This document shows positions 1 through 8,740 of a DNA stretch of 32,652 nucleotides, one piece after another. Source of the DNA: Microcystis sp. T1-4. Lineage in GTDB: Bacteria; Cyanobacteriota; Cyanobacteriia; Cyanobacteriales; Microcystaceae. The position numbers and the translations under genes are program-made. A model generated the notes under the pieces. That model searched no databases. It saw nothing but the letters and a program-made list of their open reading frames with translations, and was not told where the DNA came from. Location of the stretch: contig NZ_CAIP01000177.1 in NCBI RefSeq assembly GCF_000297435.1, positions 1 to 32,652 of the forward strand, in the 5' to 3' direction. Within the stretch, counting starts at the first letter, position 1. Each line of letters opens with the position of its first letter.

Positions 1-1
1 T

Positions 2-1024
2 TTAACCTGGCCAATTAACCCAATCTTGGGGTTTTAGGAAGACATCATAGAGTTTTGCTTCTGGGGTGTTTGGTGCAGGTTGATAACAGTATTCCCAACG
101 GACTAAAGGAGGTAAAGACATCAAAATCGACTCGGTACGACCGTTAGTTTGCAACCCAAAAATTGTGCCACGATCATAAACTAAATTAAATTCTACATAA
201 CGACCGCGACGATAGAGTTGAAACTGACGTTCTCTGTCACCGTATTCCGTCGAGTGCCGTTTCTGGACAATGGGAACATAAGCGGGTAGAAAAGCTCGGC
301 CACAGTCATTAATAAAACTAAAAATTTCTTCCCAGTTGCGGGGTTGTTGGGGAGATAATTTTTCTGAATAGATAGCGGCATCACTTTCGGCAAAAGGACC
401 CCGATAGAGAGGGTCTAAACCGTCTTGGTAATCAAAGAAAATCCCGCCGATGCCTCTAGCTTCCTGACGATGATTGAGATAAAAATATTCATCACACCAG
501 CGTTTAAAAACGGGATAATATTCGGGATGATGTTGGTCGCAAACCTGTTTAAAAGTGCGGTGAAAATGACTAGCATCTTCTTCAAAAGCATAGTAGGGAG
601 TTAAATCAGCGCCACCGCCAAACCACCAAACCGGACCTGCTTCAAAATAGCGATAATTGAGGTGAACCGTGGGAATATAAGGATTGCGAGGATGCAAAAC
701 CATCGAGGTTCCCGTGGCGTAAAATTGATGACCGGCAGCCTCGGGCCGTTGTTTGGCAATGCTAGGGGGTAATTCTTTCCCCCAAACTTCCGAAAAATTC
801 ACCCCTGCTTGTTCAAAAATTGCCCCTTCCCGCAAAACTCGCGAACGTCCGCCACCACCTTCGGGCCGTTGCCAACTATCTTCGATAAATTTTGCTTGTC
901 CATCCACTTCTTCTAATCCCTGACAAATTTCATCCTGTAGGGATTTCATAAATTCACTGACGCGGCTACGGCTGTCACTGGCGGGTAAATTGGCAAGGGT
1001 GGGGGTTGTGGTGAATGCAGTCAT
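2..1024 (-). CDS. hemF: Oxygen-dependent coproporphyrinogen III oxidase
   Basis: This enzyme converts coproporphyrinogen III to protoporphyrinogen IX with oxygen, in the cytosolic heme and chlorophyll pathway. The 340-residue protein is full length for the aerobic family. It shows the family block LHPRNPYIPTVHLNYRYFE, followed by the glycine-rich WWFGGGADLTPYY core and, later, the YVEFNLVYDRGT region that closes the active site. The ATG start gives the usual N-terminus ending just before the SRSRVSEFMKSLQ helix. The stop codon lies at bases 2-4, so the gene is complete. It is transcribed alone on the minus strand, with a repeat-filled gap of about 980 bases separating it from the upstream channel gene's start. 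Assignment is confident from family motifs; a second paralogue elsewhere cannot be excluded. Confidence 0.96.
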   Translation of the reverse strand: MTAFTTTPTLANLPASDSRSRVSEFMKSLQDEICQGLEEVDGQAKFIEDSWQRPEGGGGRSRVLREGAIFEQAGVNFSEVWGKELPPSIAKQRPEAAGHQFYATGTSMVLHPRNPYIPTVHLNYRYFEAGPVWWFGGGADLTPYYAFEEDASHFHRTFKQVCDQHHPEYYPVFKRWCDEYFYLNHRQEARGIGGIFFDYQDGLDPLYRGPFAESDAAIYSEKLSPQQPRNWEEIFSFINDCGRAFLPAYVPIVQKRHSTEYGDRERQFQLYRRGRYVEFNLVYDRGTIFGLQTNGRTESILMSLPPLVRWEYCYQPAPNTPEAKLYDVFLKPQDWVNWPG

Positions 1025-1122
1025 ACTTAAGGATCAAAGTTGATAACTCAGTGATTATATTACTACTGGGTGATGAAACGGCCGCTCTTCGATACTTAAC
1101 TTAACATTTAGACGGATTGGGG

Positions 1123-1182
1123 GTTGGGAAGTGGGGAAGTGGGGAAGTGGGGAAGCGGGGAGAATAAATAAAAATAATCTCC
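1123..1182. repeat. Octamer tandem repeat plus AT-rich hairpin
   Basis: Five near-identical copies of an octamer (consensus GTGGGGAA) lie at 1123-1162, directly followed by a hairpin in which GGAGA (1159-1163) pairs with TCTCC (1178-1182). The same hairpin sequence, with one base changed, recurs at 7747-7770, so it belongs to a dispersed repeat family. It sits between hemF and the ion channel gene. Confidence 0.75.
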
Positions 1183-1217
1183 TGACGACCGGCTCCTGAA
1201 TTTCGCCAGAATTACTA

Positions 1218-2006
1218 TCAATCAGGTTTTTTTAAGAGTTTTGCGCCACAGTTTTTACAAAAGTTGGCATCTATATCGTGACGGGGTAAACCACAATCTG
1301 GACAAGGATAATCAATTTGAGTGCCAGATTTTAATAGTTGTTTAGTCAGAGTGCTAATTTGCAAGGGAATTAACAAAACTCCCGTTAAAATCATTAAAAC
1401 TGTCACCATTTTGCCCCCATCAGAAAGGGGAGTTACATCCCCAAATCCCACGGTAGTCATAGTGACAACGGCGAAGTAAAAAGCATCAAAAAATGTCCGA
1501 TAGACTTGGGGATTAATCGGGTGTTCGATCTGATAAATTAAACCCGCATAGACAAAAATAATCGAAAATAGAGTTAGTAATATGCGAGTAAATACTATCT
1601 GATCGGAAGTTTTAATCCTAAAAATAGAAAGGTCAGAACCAAAAAACCGAATCACTCGCAAAATTCTAAACCAGCGAAAAATTCTAAAGAATCTAATATC
1701 AAAAAAACCAAAAAATAGGGGTAGAATTGATAATAAATCTAGGATGGAAAAAATATTAAAAATAAAGCCTAGTTTTGATTCCGCACACCAAAACCGAATT
1801 AAATACTCTAGGGAAAATAAGCTTAAAATTCCTCCATCAAGCTGACGTAACCACAGTTGCCAAGTGGCGGATAAGGGATAGGTTTGAGCCACATAAATCC
1901 CCAAAGATAGTAAAATTAATGCCAAGATAAGCAGATTTACCGTCAGTCCGATCGCCGTGGTGACATCCTCTAAATAAAAAGCTATCTTGGCACGAAAAGA
2001 GAGCAT
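1218..2006 (-). CDS. Voltage-gated-like potassium channel with C-terminal zinc ribbon
   Basis: A probable inner-membrane K+ channel subunit of 262 residues. Several hydrophobic helices come first. One arginine-rich helix (RFFRIFRWFRILRVIRFF) looks like an S4 voltage sensor, and is followed by the pore helix and selectivity filter TVGFGD at about residues 185-190, then a last helix. The C-terminus carries a CPxC...CxxC zinc-ribbon motif (Cys 235, 238, 250, 253), an uncommon soluble tail. An in-frame TTG at 2042 would add 12 residues that fall in repeat DNA, so the ATG at 2006 is preferred. No operon partner is evident. Ion selectivity is inferred from the filter only. Confidence 0.85.
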   Translation of the reverse strand: MLSFRAKIAFYLEDVTTAIGLTVNLLILALILLSLGIYVAQTYPLSATWQLWLRQLDGGILSLFSLEYLIRFWCAESKLGFIFNIFSILDLLSILPLFFGFFDIRFFRIFRWFRILRVIRFFGSDLSIFRIKTSDQIVFTRILLTLFSIIFVYAGLIYQIEHPINPQVYRTFFDAFYFAVVTMTTVGFGDVTPLSDGGKMVTVLMILTGVLLIPLQISTLTKQLLKSGTQIDYPCPDCGLPRHDIDANFCKNCGAKLLKKPD

Positions 2007-2061
2007 AAATTCAGCTATCAGTAAACAGTAACCAGCAATCAATGAACTGAAAGCTCACATC

Positions 2062-2096
2062 TGATAACTGATAACTGATAACTGATAACTGATTAA
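2062..2096. repeat. TGATAAC heptamer array ending over the nadK stop codon
   Basis: Four perfect TGATAAC heptamers (2062-2089) are followed by a degenerate TGATTAA unit. The TTA of that unit (2093-2095) is the reverse-strand TAA stop of nadK. The preceding sequence CTTACATC/CTCACATC is shared with the array at 8741-8768. Confidence 0.8.
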
Positions 2097-3010
2097 GGTA
2101 ATTCCACCGAAGTTGGTTTAGCAATATGAGGTAAACCCCAACCCAATTTTTCCCGGAGGATACGGAAGAATTCCGTCGATTGCAGACGAATAAAATGAGC
2201 TTGGTGGGGCGATTTCTGCACATTAATTCGATCTTCTGGCAAGATATAAGAACCGCCATTACCGTCCACTACCATCACCATGCGGTTAGCAGTTGCTGGG
2301 AAAATATTCACAGTTTCCTTGTCAGAAAATACCAAGGATCTGGAAGCTAAAGAATGGGGACAAATGGGGGCTAATTGTAATACCGGCACATCGGGAGTTA
2401 TTACCGGGCCACCGGCGCTGAGAGCATAGGCAGTAGAACCGGTGGGAGTGGAGAGAATCACCCCATCGGCAGCGATATCGACGGGTGCGTGTTCACCAAT
2501 TTGAATCTCAAAATGACACATACTGGTGAGGGGTTCCCGGTGGACGACCACCTCATTGAGAGAAAGTGCCTCCCAGAGGAGGGTATCTTCGCGAAACAGT
2601 CGTACCGTGATCATCGAGCGATTTTCGATGGTGTATTTCCCCTCTAAAACCAGTTCTAAGGCTGGTTCTAGCTGATTTAGGTAAATTTCGGTCAAAAAGC
2701 CCATGTGTCCCGTATTGACCGTTAACAGGGGCAAATTGAGGGTGGCCAACTGCCGGGCCGCCGATAGGACTGTACCATCGCCCCCCAACACGATCGCAAA
2801 ACTTAAATCTTGCTCGAAGTGGGGGGGGACTAACTGATCGATCGGGGTAAAACAAACTGGGCGAGAGGGTTTAGAATGGCCTAGTAGGCCACCGCTGCCG
2901 GTAGCCATAAACACCTGCCAACCTAGGGAAAGTAGCTGATCTTGTATCTGATGGGCTGTTTTACAAGCGATAGGCTTAATATCGTTGTAAATAATGCCGA
3001 TTTTGGGCAT
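2093..3010 (-). CDS. nadK: NAD kinase
   Basis: This cytosolic kinase phosphorylates NAD to NADP, the electron acceptor of photosynthesis. The 305-residue protein shows the diagnostic GGDGTVL motif near residues 76-82, an LNEVVVHR segment that includes the conserved Asn-Glu pair, and the TPTGSTAYALSAGGPV nucleotide-binding block. The ATG at 3010 (MPKIGIIYND) is favoured over an in-frame TTG two codons upstream. The stop codon lies inside a TGATAAC repeat array, so the C-terminus abuts repeat DNA. The gene is 23 bases downstream of the Ycf39-like gene and on the same strand, which permits co-transcription. Confidence 0.95.
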   Translation of the reverse strand: MPKIGIIYNDIKPIACKTAHQIQDQLLSLGWQVFMATGSGGLLGHSKPSRPVCFTPIDQLVPPHFEQDLSFAIVLGGDGTVLSAARQLATLNLPLLTVNTGHMGFLTEIYLNQLEPALELVLEGKYTIENRSMITVRLFREDTLLWEALSLNEVVVHREPLTSMCHFEIQIGEHAPVDIAADGVILSTPTGSTAYALSAGGPVITPDVPVLQLAPICPHSLASRSLVFSDKETVNIFPATANRMVMVVDGNGGSYILPEDRINVQKSPHQAHFIRLQSTEFFRILREKLGWGLPHIAKPTSVELP

Positions 3011-3033
3011 TGACAAATTTTCCTACTGCTGAA

Positions 3034-4011
3034 TCACGCTTTCTTTTTGAAAGGGGTTTTTTTCTTCTTCTGAGCTTTTTGTTTCTCGAAGTCGATTTCC
3101 TTGAGCTTCTTGAGAATGCGGCTAAAGTATTCTTGTAAATAGGATTCTAAAGTAGTTGTTTGACTCGGATCAAGGCCAAATACTTGATAAACTTCTTTCA
3201 TTGGAGCATCAAGAGCCTGACCACTAGCGAGAACTTCCGCAAAAGCTAGTCGGTCGGATATATTATAGGTCCATTGGAAACAACGGGTTATTCCTCGCAT
3301 AAAACGCAGTAATCCCATGGGTAAACGCCAAATTTTCCCCTCTTTACCCGATAGGCGCTCGCAAACTTCGATAATTTCTTCAGCTTTCCACGCTTTGCTG
3401 CCCACCACGGGATAGGATTGACCGACGGTTTCGGGGACTTCTAGGGCGCGAACGGCGAATTTAGCGATATCTTGGGTGTCCATGTAGGCGATCGCTGTAC
3501 TTTCCCCCGTGATCCAGACGGTTTGATTATCTAACATCGGGATGGCGTATTGACCGATTAAACCCTGCATAAAGCCACAGGGACGGAGAATTGTATATTT
3601 TAAACCCGATTCTGCCAGAAATTTCTCGGTACAGCGTTTTATCTCCATTAAAGGCACATTGGGATATTTTTCGGCATTGAGAATCGAAAAGAAAATAAAG
3701 CGATCGACTCCGGCAGTTTTGGCCGCTTGAATCAGATTAACTTTACCATCCCAATCCACCTGTTTAATGCTGGCTGAGTCCGTCGCCCGGGCAGTAGCGG
3801 CATCGATTACCGCATCCATTCCCTCTAAAGCGGTAATAATGGTACTCTTATCCCGCAGGGTTCCCCCGACTAATTCCGCGCCCCATTCCTTCAAAAAAGC
3901 GGCTTTTCTCTGACTGCGGACCAAACAACGCACTTGATGTCCCTGATCGATGGCATGACGCACGATCTGTCGCCCTAGGGTTCCCGTGGCACCGACAACT
4001 AATACTTTCAT
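3034..4011 (-). CDS. ycf39: Ycf39-like photosystem II assembly factor (atypical SDR / NmrA fold)
   Basis: An NAD(P)-binding atypical short-chain dehydrogenase of 325 residues. The N-terminal Rossmann motif VLVVGATGTLGRQIVRHAID is intact. The segments ARATDSASIKQVDWDGK, the PLMEIKRCTEKFL stretch, GFMQGLIGQYAIPML and RFMRGITRCFQWTYN are characteristic of Ycf39. In Synechocystis Ycf39 pairs with Hlip proteins and helps deliver chlorophyll to the D1 protein (known for the family). The C-terminus is a lysine-rich tail (residues about 305-325). The Ycf39 call rests on sequence recognition, since the NmrA superfamily is broad. Confidence 0.9.
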   Translation of the reverse strand: MKVLVVGATGTLGRQIVRHAIDQGHQVRCLVRSQRKAAFLKEWGAELVGGTLRDKSTIITALEGMDAVIDAATARATDSASIKQVDWDGKVNLIQAAKTAGVDRFIFFSILNAEKYPNVPLMEIKRCTEKFLAESGLKYTILRPCGFMQGLIGQYAIPMLDNQTVWITGESTAIAYMDTQDIAKFAVRALEVPETVGQSYPVVGSKAWKAEEIIEVCERLSGKEGKIWRLPMGLLRFMRGITRCFQWTYNISDRLAFAEVLASGQALDAPMKEVYQVFGLDPSQTTTLESYLQEYFSRILKKLKEIDFEKQKAQKKKKTPFKKKA

Positions 4012-4072
4012 CTATAATTAATTTTTTGTTACATTTGTTAACACTTCTCTAAGATAGTATCAAAAAAGTGGA

Positions 4073-4963
4073 TCATTCTGGATAGAAAAATTCTAAGATT
4101 CCCCGATCCCCGTCCAGTTCTACCATTGTTCCCACCGGTAAAGCGGCATTATCGCCATCATGACCGAAAGGTAACTCAGCAATAACCGCAATGCCTAAAT
4201 CGCCCAAACGCTCTTTTAAGACTTCCTCTATGGTTTGACTATCACTGCCGGGGGCTGCCAGACAACGGCTAAAACGACCGAGGGCAATGCCTTTAATTTG
4301 GGAGAAAATGCCCAGCATTCGCCACTGAGTTAACATTCGATCGATCCGGTAGGGGGCCTCGGTTACGTCCTCTAGGGCTAAAATTACCCCCTCTAGGGTG
4401 GGTTGAACCGAGGTTCCGAGGAGATGGGTGGCTACGGTTAAATTAGCCGGTAATAAGCGTCCCCGCACTTTGCCCCCACCCCAACCTTGACCGATAAGAG
4501 GGGCTAAAGGACGACCTTCCAGAAGAGAAAAGAGGCGATCAATTGATTGGGGACTTTCCTGGGCTAAGGTGGTTAAAACTGGACCGTGAACGCTACAAAT
4601 GCCTTGTTTCGCTAAACTCCATAAAATCCCCGTCACGTCGGAAAAACCGATTAACCATTTCGGGTTAGTTTTTGCCCATGTCCAATTTTCTAAGAGGCGA
4701 GCGCTACCGTAACCCCCCCTAGCGCAGAGAATTGCTTGACAATCGGCATCTTGCCATGTTTGGGCCAAAGCTTGACGACGTTGCTCGTCGCTACCGGCGA
4801 GATAACCGAGACGATTCGACCAATTCTCGCTAAATTCCACTTGATAACCCCTCGATCGCCAGATTTCTACGCCTTTTTCTAGGGCGGCTAATTCCTTGAC
4901 GGCGCCACTGGTGGCCACCAGAGAAACTTTAGCGCCGGGTTGCAGAAACGATGGGATGATCAT
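4073..4963 (-). CDS. S66 family LD-carboxypeptidase
   Basis: A serine peptidase of the LD-carboxypeptidase/MccF family, 296 residues, probably cytosolic and cutting the L,D-bond of muropeptide tetrapeptides during peptidoglycan recycling (family role). The nucleophile serine sits in ARGGYGSARLLENW near residue 103. The catalytic glutamate is likely in ALEDVTEAPYRIDRM, and the histidine in ELPFGHDGDN, so the Ser-Glu-His triad is complete. The ATG start precedes the usual SFLQPGAKVSLVATSG opening. It is divergent from the Rpn-like gene, with a 58-base shared promoter region. MccF-type self-immunity is an alternative substrate assignment. Confidence 0.88.
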   Translation of the reverse strand: MIIPSFLQPGAKVSLVATSGAVKELAALEKGVEIWRSRGYQVEFSENWSNRLGYLAGSDEQRRQALAQTWQDADCQAILCARGGYGSARLLENWTWAKTNPKWLIGFSDVTGILWSLAKQGICSVHGPVLTTLAQESPQSIDRLFSLLEGRPLAPLIGQGWGGGKVRGRLLPANLTVATHLLGTSVQPTLEGVILALEDVTEAPYRIDRMLTQWRMLGIFSQIKGIALGRFSRCLAAPGSDSQTIEEVLKERLGDLGIAVIAELPFGHDGDNAALPVGTMVELDGDRGILEFFYPE

Positions 4964-5021
4964 AGGTTAATTCTCTTTTGTTGGCGGATTAAGCGGAAAT
5001 TACAGGTAATTTTGTGACAGC

Positions 5022-5822
5022 ATGAAAACTGACAGCATATTCTATCGAATGTTTCTCGATTTTCCCGATTCGTTCTTTGAATTAATTGAGCGACCCGATG
5101 CTATGGTTAGCAATTATCGATTTACTTCCCAAGAAGTCAAACAACTAGCTTTTCGATTGGATGGTTTATTTTTGCCGCTCGATAATCTGGAAAATTTGCC
5201 TTTTTATCTGGTAGAAGTGCAGTTTCAAAAGGATGAAGACCTATATTATCGATTATTTTCGGAACTTTTCTTGTATCTTAGACAGTATAAACCTTTGTCA
5301 CCCTGGCAGATAGTTGTTATTTATCCTAGCCGAGAAATTGAGCGAGAACATCCCCAGCAATTTGCAGATTTTTTATCCCTAGCAAGGGTTAAAAGAATCT
5401 ATCTGGATGAATTGGCCAATGATGAGACTCCTTCCTTAGCGATCGCCCTGATCAAATTGGTTACGGAAAGCGAGAGTCAAGCTGTTAATTCTGCTAAGAT
5501 TTTAATTAAACAGGCTCAAAGAGAAGTCAGCGATCGCTTAGTGCAGAGAAATGTCATTGATTTAATCGAAACGATCATCATTTATAAGTTACCCCAAAAA
5601 AGTCGAGAGGAAATTGAAGCTATGTTGGAACTACAAGACCTAAAACAAACTCGTTTCTATCAAGAAGCTTTTGGAGATGGTATTGAACAGGGAATAAACT
5701 TGCAAAAATTGAAAACAATTTCTCTACTGCAAGACCTCGGTTTAACCCCGCAACAAATCTCAGAACGCTTAGACTTAACTCTGGAAACAGTGCTTAACTA
5801 TTTGGCACAACAGCAACAATGA
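5022..5822 (+). CDS. Rpn family / DUF2887 nuclease-like protein
   Basis: A 266-residue protein of the widespread cyanobacterial Rpn/PDDEXK group (recombination-promoting nuclease, often labelled putative transposase). The N-terminal half carries FRLDGLFLP followed by LPFYLVEVQFQKDEDLYYR, matching the D...ExQ/K layout of a PD-(D/E)XK nuclease core. The C-terminal third is helical and ends in a helix-turn-helix-like repeat (LLQDLGLTPQQISERLDLTLETV). Such genes are present in dozens of copies in Microcystis genomes (general knowledge). It stands alone on the plus strand among minus-strand housekeeping genes. Nuclease activity is inferred from the family. Confidence 0.85.
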   Translation: MKTDSIFYRMFLDFPDSFFELIERPDAMVSNYRFTSQEVKQLAFRLDGLFLPLDNLENLPFYLVEVQFQKDEDLYYRLFSELFLYLRQYKPLSPWQIVVIYPSREIEREHPQQFADFLSLARVKRIYLDELANDETPSLAIALIKLVTESESQAVNSAKILIKQAQREVSDRLVQRNVIDLIETIIIYKLPQKSREEIEAMLELQDLKQTRFYQEAFGDGIEQGINLQKLKTISLLQDLGLTPQQISERLDLTLETVLNYLAQQQQ

Positions 5823-5921
5823 TCGATCCTGTTTAAACAGTCTAGAAAAGCAGCAATTTCTAAGTAGTTGGCAAATGAATAGTAGTGAATTAGTGACCTT
5901 TAAGCTATCAGCGATGACTCG

Positions 5922-6032
5922 ATGAATAACGACTTATTGACTTTTCTCTTTGGTTTTGCCCTTCTCATTCTCTATCTAGTTTTTTCAGCTTTAACCGAGA
6001 TGGGAACAAAATGGCCTTGGACAAAAAAATAG
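5922..6032 (+). CDS. Small single-pass membrane protein, 36 aa
   Basis: An ORF of 36 residues (begins MNNDLLTFLFGF, ends KWPWTKK). A single hydrophobic helix covers residues 5-23 and is followed by a short positively charged tail, the layout of a one-pass membrane microprotein. It lies 99 bases after the Rpn-like gene and 83 bases before another small membrane protein, on the same strand. No good ribosome binding site is visible, so expression is uncertain. No family recognised. Confidence 0.4.
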   Translation: MNNDLLTFLFGFALLILYLVFSALTEMGTKWPWTKK

Positions 6033-6115
6033 AAATACTTATAAAGGTTGATAAACATAAAATCGGGTCAGGGATTCGGTCATTGGAAAAATTCTATTCG
6101 CTCTACTGATAAAGT

Positions 6116-6316
6116 ATGAAACTAATCGCTGATATTTCTCCCAGTTTGGATTTATTCTTGTTGCTTTTTTTCTGGCATTGTCTCATCGGTGGCATTGCTA
6201 CAGTCATCGCTATCAATAAAGGCTATCCAAGATTAAATTGGCTAATCTTCGGACTTCTGGGAGGAACCTTTACCTTTTTTATCGCTCTTTTCCTGAAAAA
6301 AAAGCCCAAAATTTAA
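6116..6316 (+). CDS. Small two-helix membrane protein, 66 aa
   Basis: A 66-residue protein with two hydrophobic stretches (about residues 13-33 and 42-58) separated by a short NKGYPRLNW loop, ending in the basic tail LKKKPKI. This is a hairpin inner-membrane protein topology. The ATG is preceded by GATAAAGT, without a clear Shine-Dalgarno. It sits downstream of the Rpn-like gene and the 36-aa ORF, and converges with the cupin gene. No function can be assigned; the codon use and clean membrane topology make it more likely real than not. Confidence 0.6.
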   Translation: MKLIADISPSLDLFLLLFFWHCLIGGIATVIAINKGYPRLNWLIFGLLGGTFTFFIALFLKKKPKI

Positions 6317-6333
6317 GGAATAATATGGCTTGA

Positions 6334-6792
6334 TCATCCTTTAATAGTTCCCATCAACACCTCTAAATCTTCTGCGTCTAACTCCTCTGGGATACCATTG
6401 CGAATTAATTCCGAAAAATCCTCATTGGGAACCATAAAACATAGTGCATAAAGTCTTCCGTCCCCCACATTTCTAATCTCGTGAATACCCGTGGGACGGA
6501 CTAATAAACTATCCCCTGGACTTAGGGGAATCGGTTTACCATCACAGATAGCCATTCCCTCCCCTTTGAGGATAAAAAACATTTCTACGGCAAAATGATG
6601 ACGATGGGTAGGGGTACAACCGTGGGGATCGAAAATTTCCACACAGACGGTCAAGGAATCCCCCGCTACGGTAGAATCGAAGACGATCGCTAAACGATTT
6701 GTATCCCCAGCGCTAATGCGAAAAACTTGATAATCCCGGGGAGATCGAATCACGGGTAACATACAATGATCGCTGGTTAGTTGGCTATTCAT
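6334..6792 (-). CDS. Cupin-domain protein
   Basis: A 152-residue single-domain cupin. The two metal-site motifs of the beta-barrel are visible: GCTPTHRHHFAVEMFFILKGEG (G(X)5HXH(X)3,4E(X)6G type) and PGDSLLVRPTGIHEIRNVG. The His-His-Glu-His set is therefore intact and a metal ion is likely bound. Substrate is unknown. The reading frame is open to a TTG at 6834, but the first ATG (6792) gives the sensible start MNSQLTSDHCMLPV. It lies downstream of folP on the same strand, 48 bases from the folP stop, so both may share a transcript. Confidence 0.75.
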   Translation of the reverse strand: MNSQLTSDHCMLPVIRSPRDYQVFRISAGDTNRLAIVFDSTVAGDSLTVCVEIFDPHGCTPTHRHHFAVEMFFILKGEGMAICDGKPIPLSPGDSLLVRPTGIHEIRNVGDGRLYALCFMVPNEDFSELIRNGIPEELDAEDLEVLMGTIKG

Positions 6793-6840
6793 CGCTAATT
6801 TCGATCGAAGTGTGGATGATTTTAAGACTAGCAAAAATTT

Positions 6841-7683
6841 TCAACTTCGCTCGATTGCGTCCACCACTTTACTCACATCTATGATCGCAGCCACATCATG
6901 GACGCGCAGGATATCGGCCCCCTTAGCGATCGCTATAGCACAAGCCGCCGCCGTTCCGAAAACTCGTTCTTTTGGGTCATCTTTGCCTGTAATCTCGCCG
7001 ATAAAGCGTTTTCTCGACAATCCAATTAAAATAGGTAAATCTAAATCCCGAAATTGCCCTAATTCTCGCAATAACTCAAGATTTTGTCTCCCAGTTTTGG
7101 CGAAACCAATCCCCGGATCGATGATAATATTTTCCCTAGCAATGCCCCACTGTACAGCTTCCTTAACGCGATTCTGTAAAAATTCTTTAATTTCCTTGAC
7201 TAAATCCTCATAATGTGTTAAAGATTGCATGGTTTGCGGATTGCCCCGCAGGTGCATGAGGATGATGGGAACGGCCAATTTAGCCACCGTGGGCAATAAT
7301 AGGCGATCGAAGGTTCCCCCAGAAATATCATTGATCAAATCGGCCCCGGCGGCGATACCTTGGGCTGCCACGATCGCCCTAGTGGTATCGAGAGAGATAG
7401 GAATAGAACTTTGTTGTCGAATAGCGGTGATTACGGGGATAACTCGCGATAATTCTGCTTCTAGGCTAATTTCTTCGGCTCCCGGACGGGTGGATTGACC
7501 ACCGATATCGATTATATCAGCCCCGGCCTCGATCATTTTCATCGCCTGTAGCAGGGCATTTTCAACATTGTCAAATTCTCCCCCATCACTAAAACTATCG
7601 GGAGTAACATTCAAAACACCCATGATATAGGTGCGTTTTCCCCAAGCAAAAATATGTTCACGAATTGCCATTAAATTAGACAT
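6841..7683 (-). CDS. folP: Dihydropteroate synthase
   Basis: This enzyme condenses p-aminobenzoate with hydroxymethyl-dihydropterin pyrophosphate in folate synthesis, and is the sulfonamide target. The 280-residue protein is full length. It shows IMGVLNVTPDSFSDGGEF, IDIGGQSTRPGA, the DINDISG-like LINDISGG segment, DPGIGFAKTG and the C-terminal LSRKRFIGEI and LRVHDV motifs that hold pterin and phosphate. ATG start at 7683. Upstream lies a composite of heptamer repeats, so any promoter is likely within or beyond repeat DNA. Confidence 0.96.
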   Translation of the reverse strand: MSNLMAIREHIFAWGKRTYIMGVLNVTPDSFSDGGEFDNVENALLQAMKMIEAGADIIDIGGQSTRPGAEEISLEAELSRVIPVITAIRQQSSIPISLDTTRAIVAAQGIAAGADLINDISGGTFDRLLLPTVAKLAVPIILMHLRGNPQTMQSLTHYEDLVKEIKEFLQNRVKEAVQWGIARENIIIDPGIGFAKTGRQNLELLRELGQFRDLDLPILIGLSRKRFIGEITGKDDPKERVFGTAAACAIAIAKGADILRVHDVAAIIDVSKVVDAIERS

Positions 7684-7709
7684 AATAATAAATCCTGTTG
7701 AAAAAGTAT

Positions 7710-7798
7710 ATGAATTATGAATTATGAATTATGAATTATGAAGTGTGGAGAATAAATCAAAATAATCTCCTGATAACTGATAACTGATAACTGATAAC
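7710..7798. repeat. Composite repeat: ATGAATT x4, hairpin, TGATAAC x4
   Basis: Four ATGAATT heptamers (7710-7737) are followed by the GGAGA...TCTCC hairpin (7747-7770, also seen at 1159-1182) and four TGATAAC heptamers (7771-7798). The block lies between folP and the upstream hypothetical gene. It joins three separate dispersed repeat types in about 90 bases. ATGAATT x4 recurs at 32431-32458. Confidence 0.8.
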
Positions 7799-7810
7799 TG
7801 ACGGTGATAG

Positions 7811-8608
7811 TTAATTTTTAAGTAGAGAAGAATCTTTTAATTCAAAATAAGCTTGTACCTCTTCTTTCCAGAGTTGATATTTTTCTTGAATTAGTTGATA
7901 TTGACTGGCAAAATCGAGGTTACAATCAAGGAGATTGGTATCGATATCGGATTGCACTAATTCCCGTTCGATCAGAGTTTCTCGGATAAATTTTAAACAT
8001 TCTTGTCTCAAAGTTTCCGCTTGATCGATAATTAGCTGGACTTGATTAATTGCTCGATCATACAATGGAGTTTGTGAATGAAAAATTTCGGAAGATGCGG
8101 CCAGATTTCGCAATCTATGTAATTGATTTCTCTTTTCCACTAAACTGGCAATTTTGGGGTTAATTTCAAAAAGTAAGGTTTTCACCAGAGGAGCCAAGCG
8201 GCGAGTATTAGTATAATCGTAGTTATTAAGGTCTGATTTAATCAGCTCTACCTGTTGTAAATCGACGGTAACATCGTGGAATTGTATCTCGGTTTCGGTG
8301 ATGGTGGGATGAATCGTTTTAACTTGCCAAGTGGTAACAGAAGTCAACTGCTGGCGATCACTATTAACCATTTGCCGCTCCATTTTCAGCACATCGAGGG
8401 GAATGCTATAAAGTTTTTTCTCAGGGATATAGATAACATCGCTACCGAGAATGCGATCGATTTTAGGACGACGATATAAATAATGATACAGGAATCGATA
8501 AAAGCTTTTACTACCTTGAAATATCTGGAGAAATAACCAAATTTTCCAGCTAAATAACCCGCTGAGAAAGCGTCCGAATAGAGGGGAATTCGAGGAGGGG
8601 TTATTCAT
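7811..8608 (-). CDS. Conserved cyanobacterial hypothetical protein, helical
   Basis: A 265-residue protein of unknown function. An N-terminal aromatic, hydrophobic segment (SGLFSWKIWLFLQIFQGSKSF) could associate with the membrane. A middle part of mixed strand character follows (VTTWQVKTIHPTITETEIQFHD), then a long helical C-terminal half rich in Gln, Leu and charged residues, suggestive of coiled coil. No catalytic motif was recognised. It lies between the Cdv3-like gene and folP on the same strand but is separated from each by repeat blocks. The ATG at 8608 is the first start. Confidence 0.7.
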   Translation of the reverse strand: MNNPSSNSPLFGRFLSGLFSWKIWLFLQIFQGSKSFYRFLYHYLYRRPKIDRILGSDVIYIPEKKLYSIPLDVLKMERQMVNSDRQQLTSVTTWQVKTIHPTITETEIQFHDVTVDLQQVELIKSDLNNYDYTNTRRLAPLVKTLLFEINPKIASLVEKRNQLHRLRNLAASSEIFHSQTPLYDRAINQVQLIIDQAETLRQECLKFIRETLIERELVQSDIDTNLLDCNLDFASQYQLIQEKYQLWKEEVQAYFELKDSSLLKN

Positions 8609-8740
8609 GAAATTCCGTTATCAGTTATCGGTGAGGAATCGGAGGTTTGGTTCTTTTCAGCGATCAGTAAATAGTAAATAGTAAACAGTAATCAGGGATA
8701 AAGATAAAGATAACTAACTAATTAACTTAAAACTTACATC

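Noticed and set aside
2007..2042. TTG-initiated N-terminal extension of the channel protein
   Set aside because: Falls in repeat sequence; the ATG at 2006 gives the sensible start.
5829..5840. Perfect palindrome CTGTTTAAACAG after the Rpn-like gene
   Set aside because: Twelve bases only, no T-tract and no second copy; could be chance.
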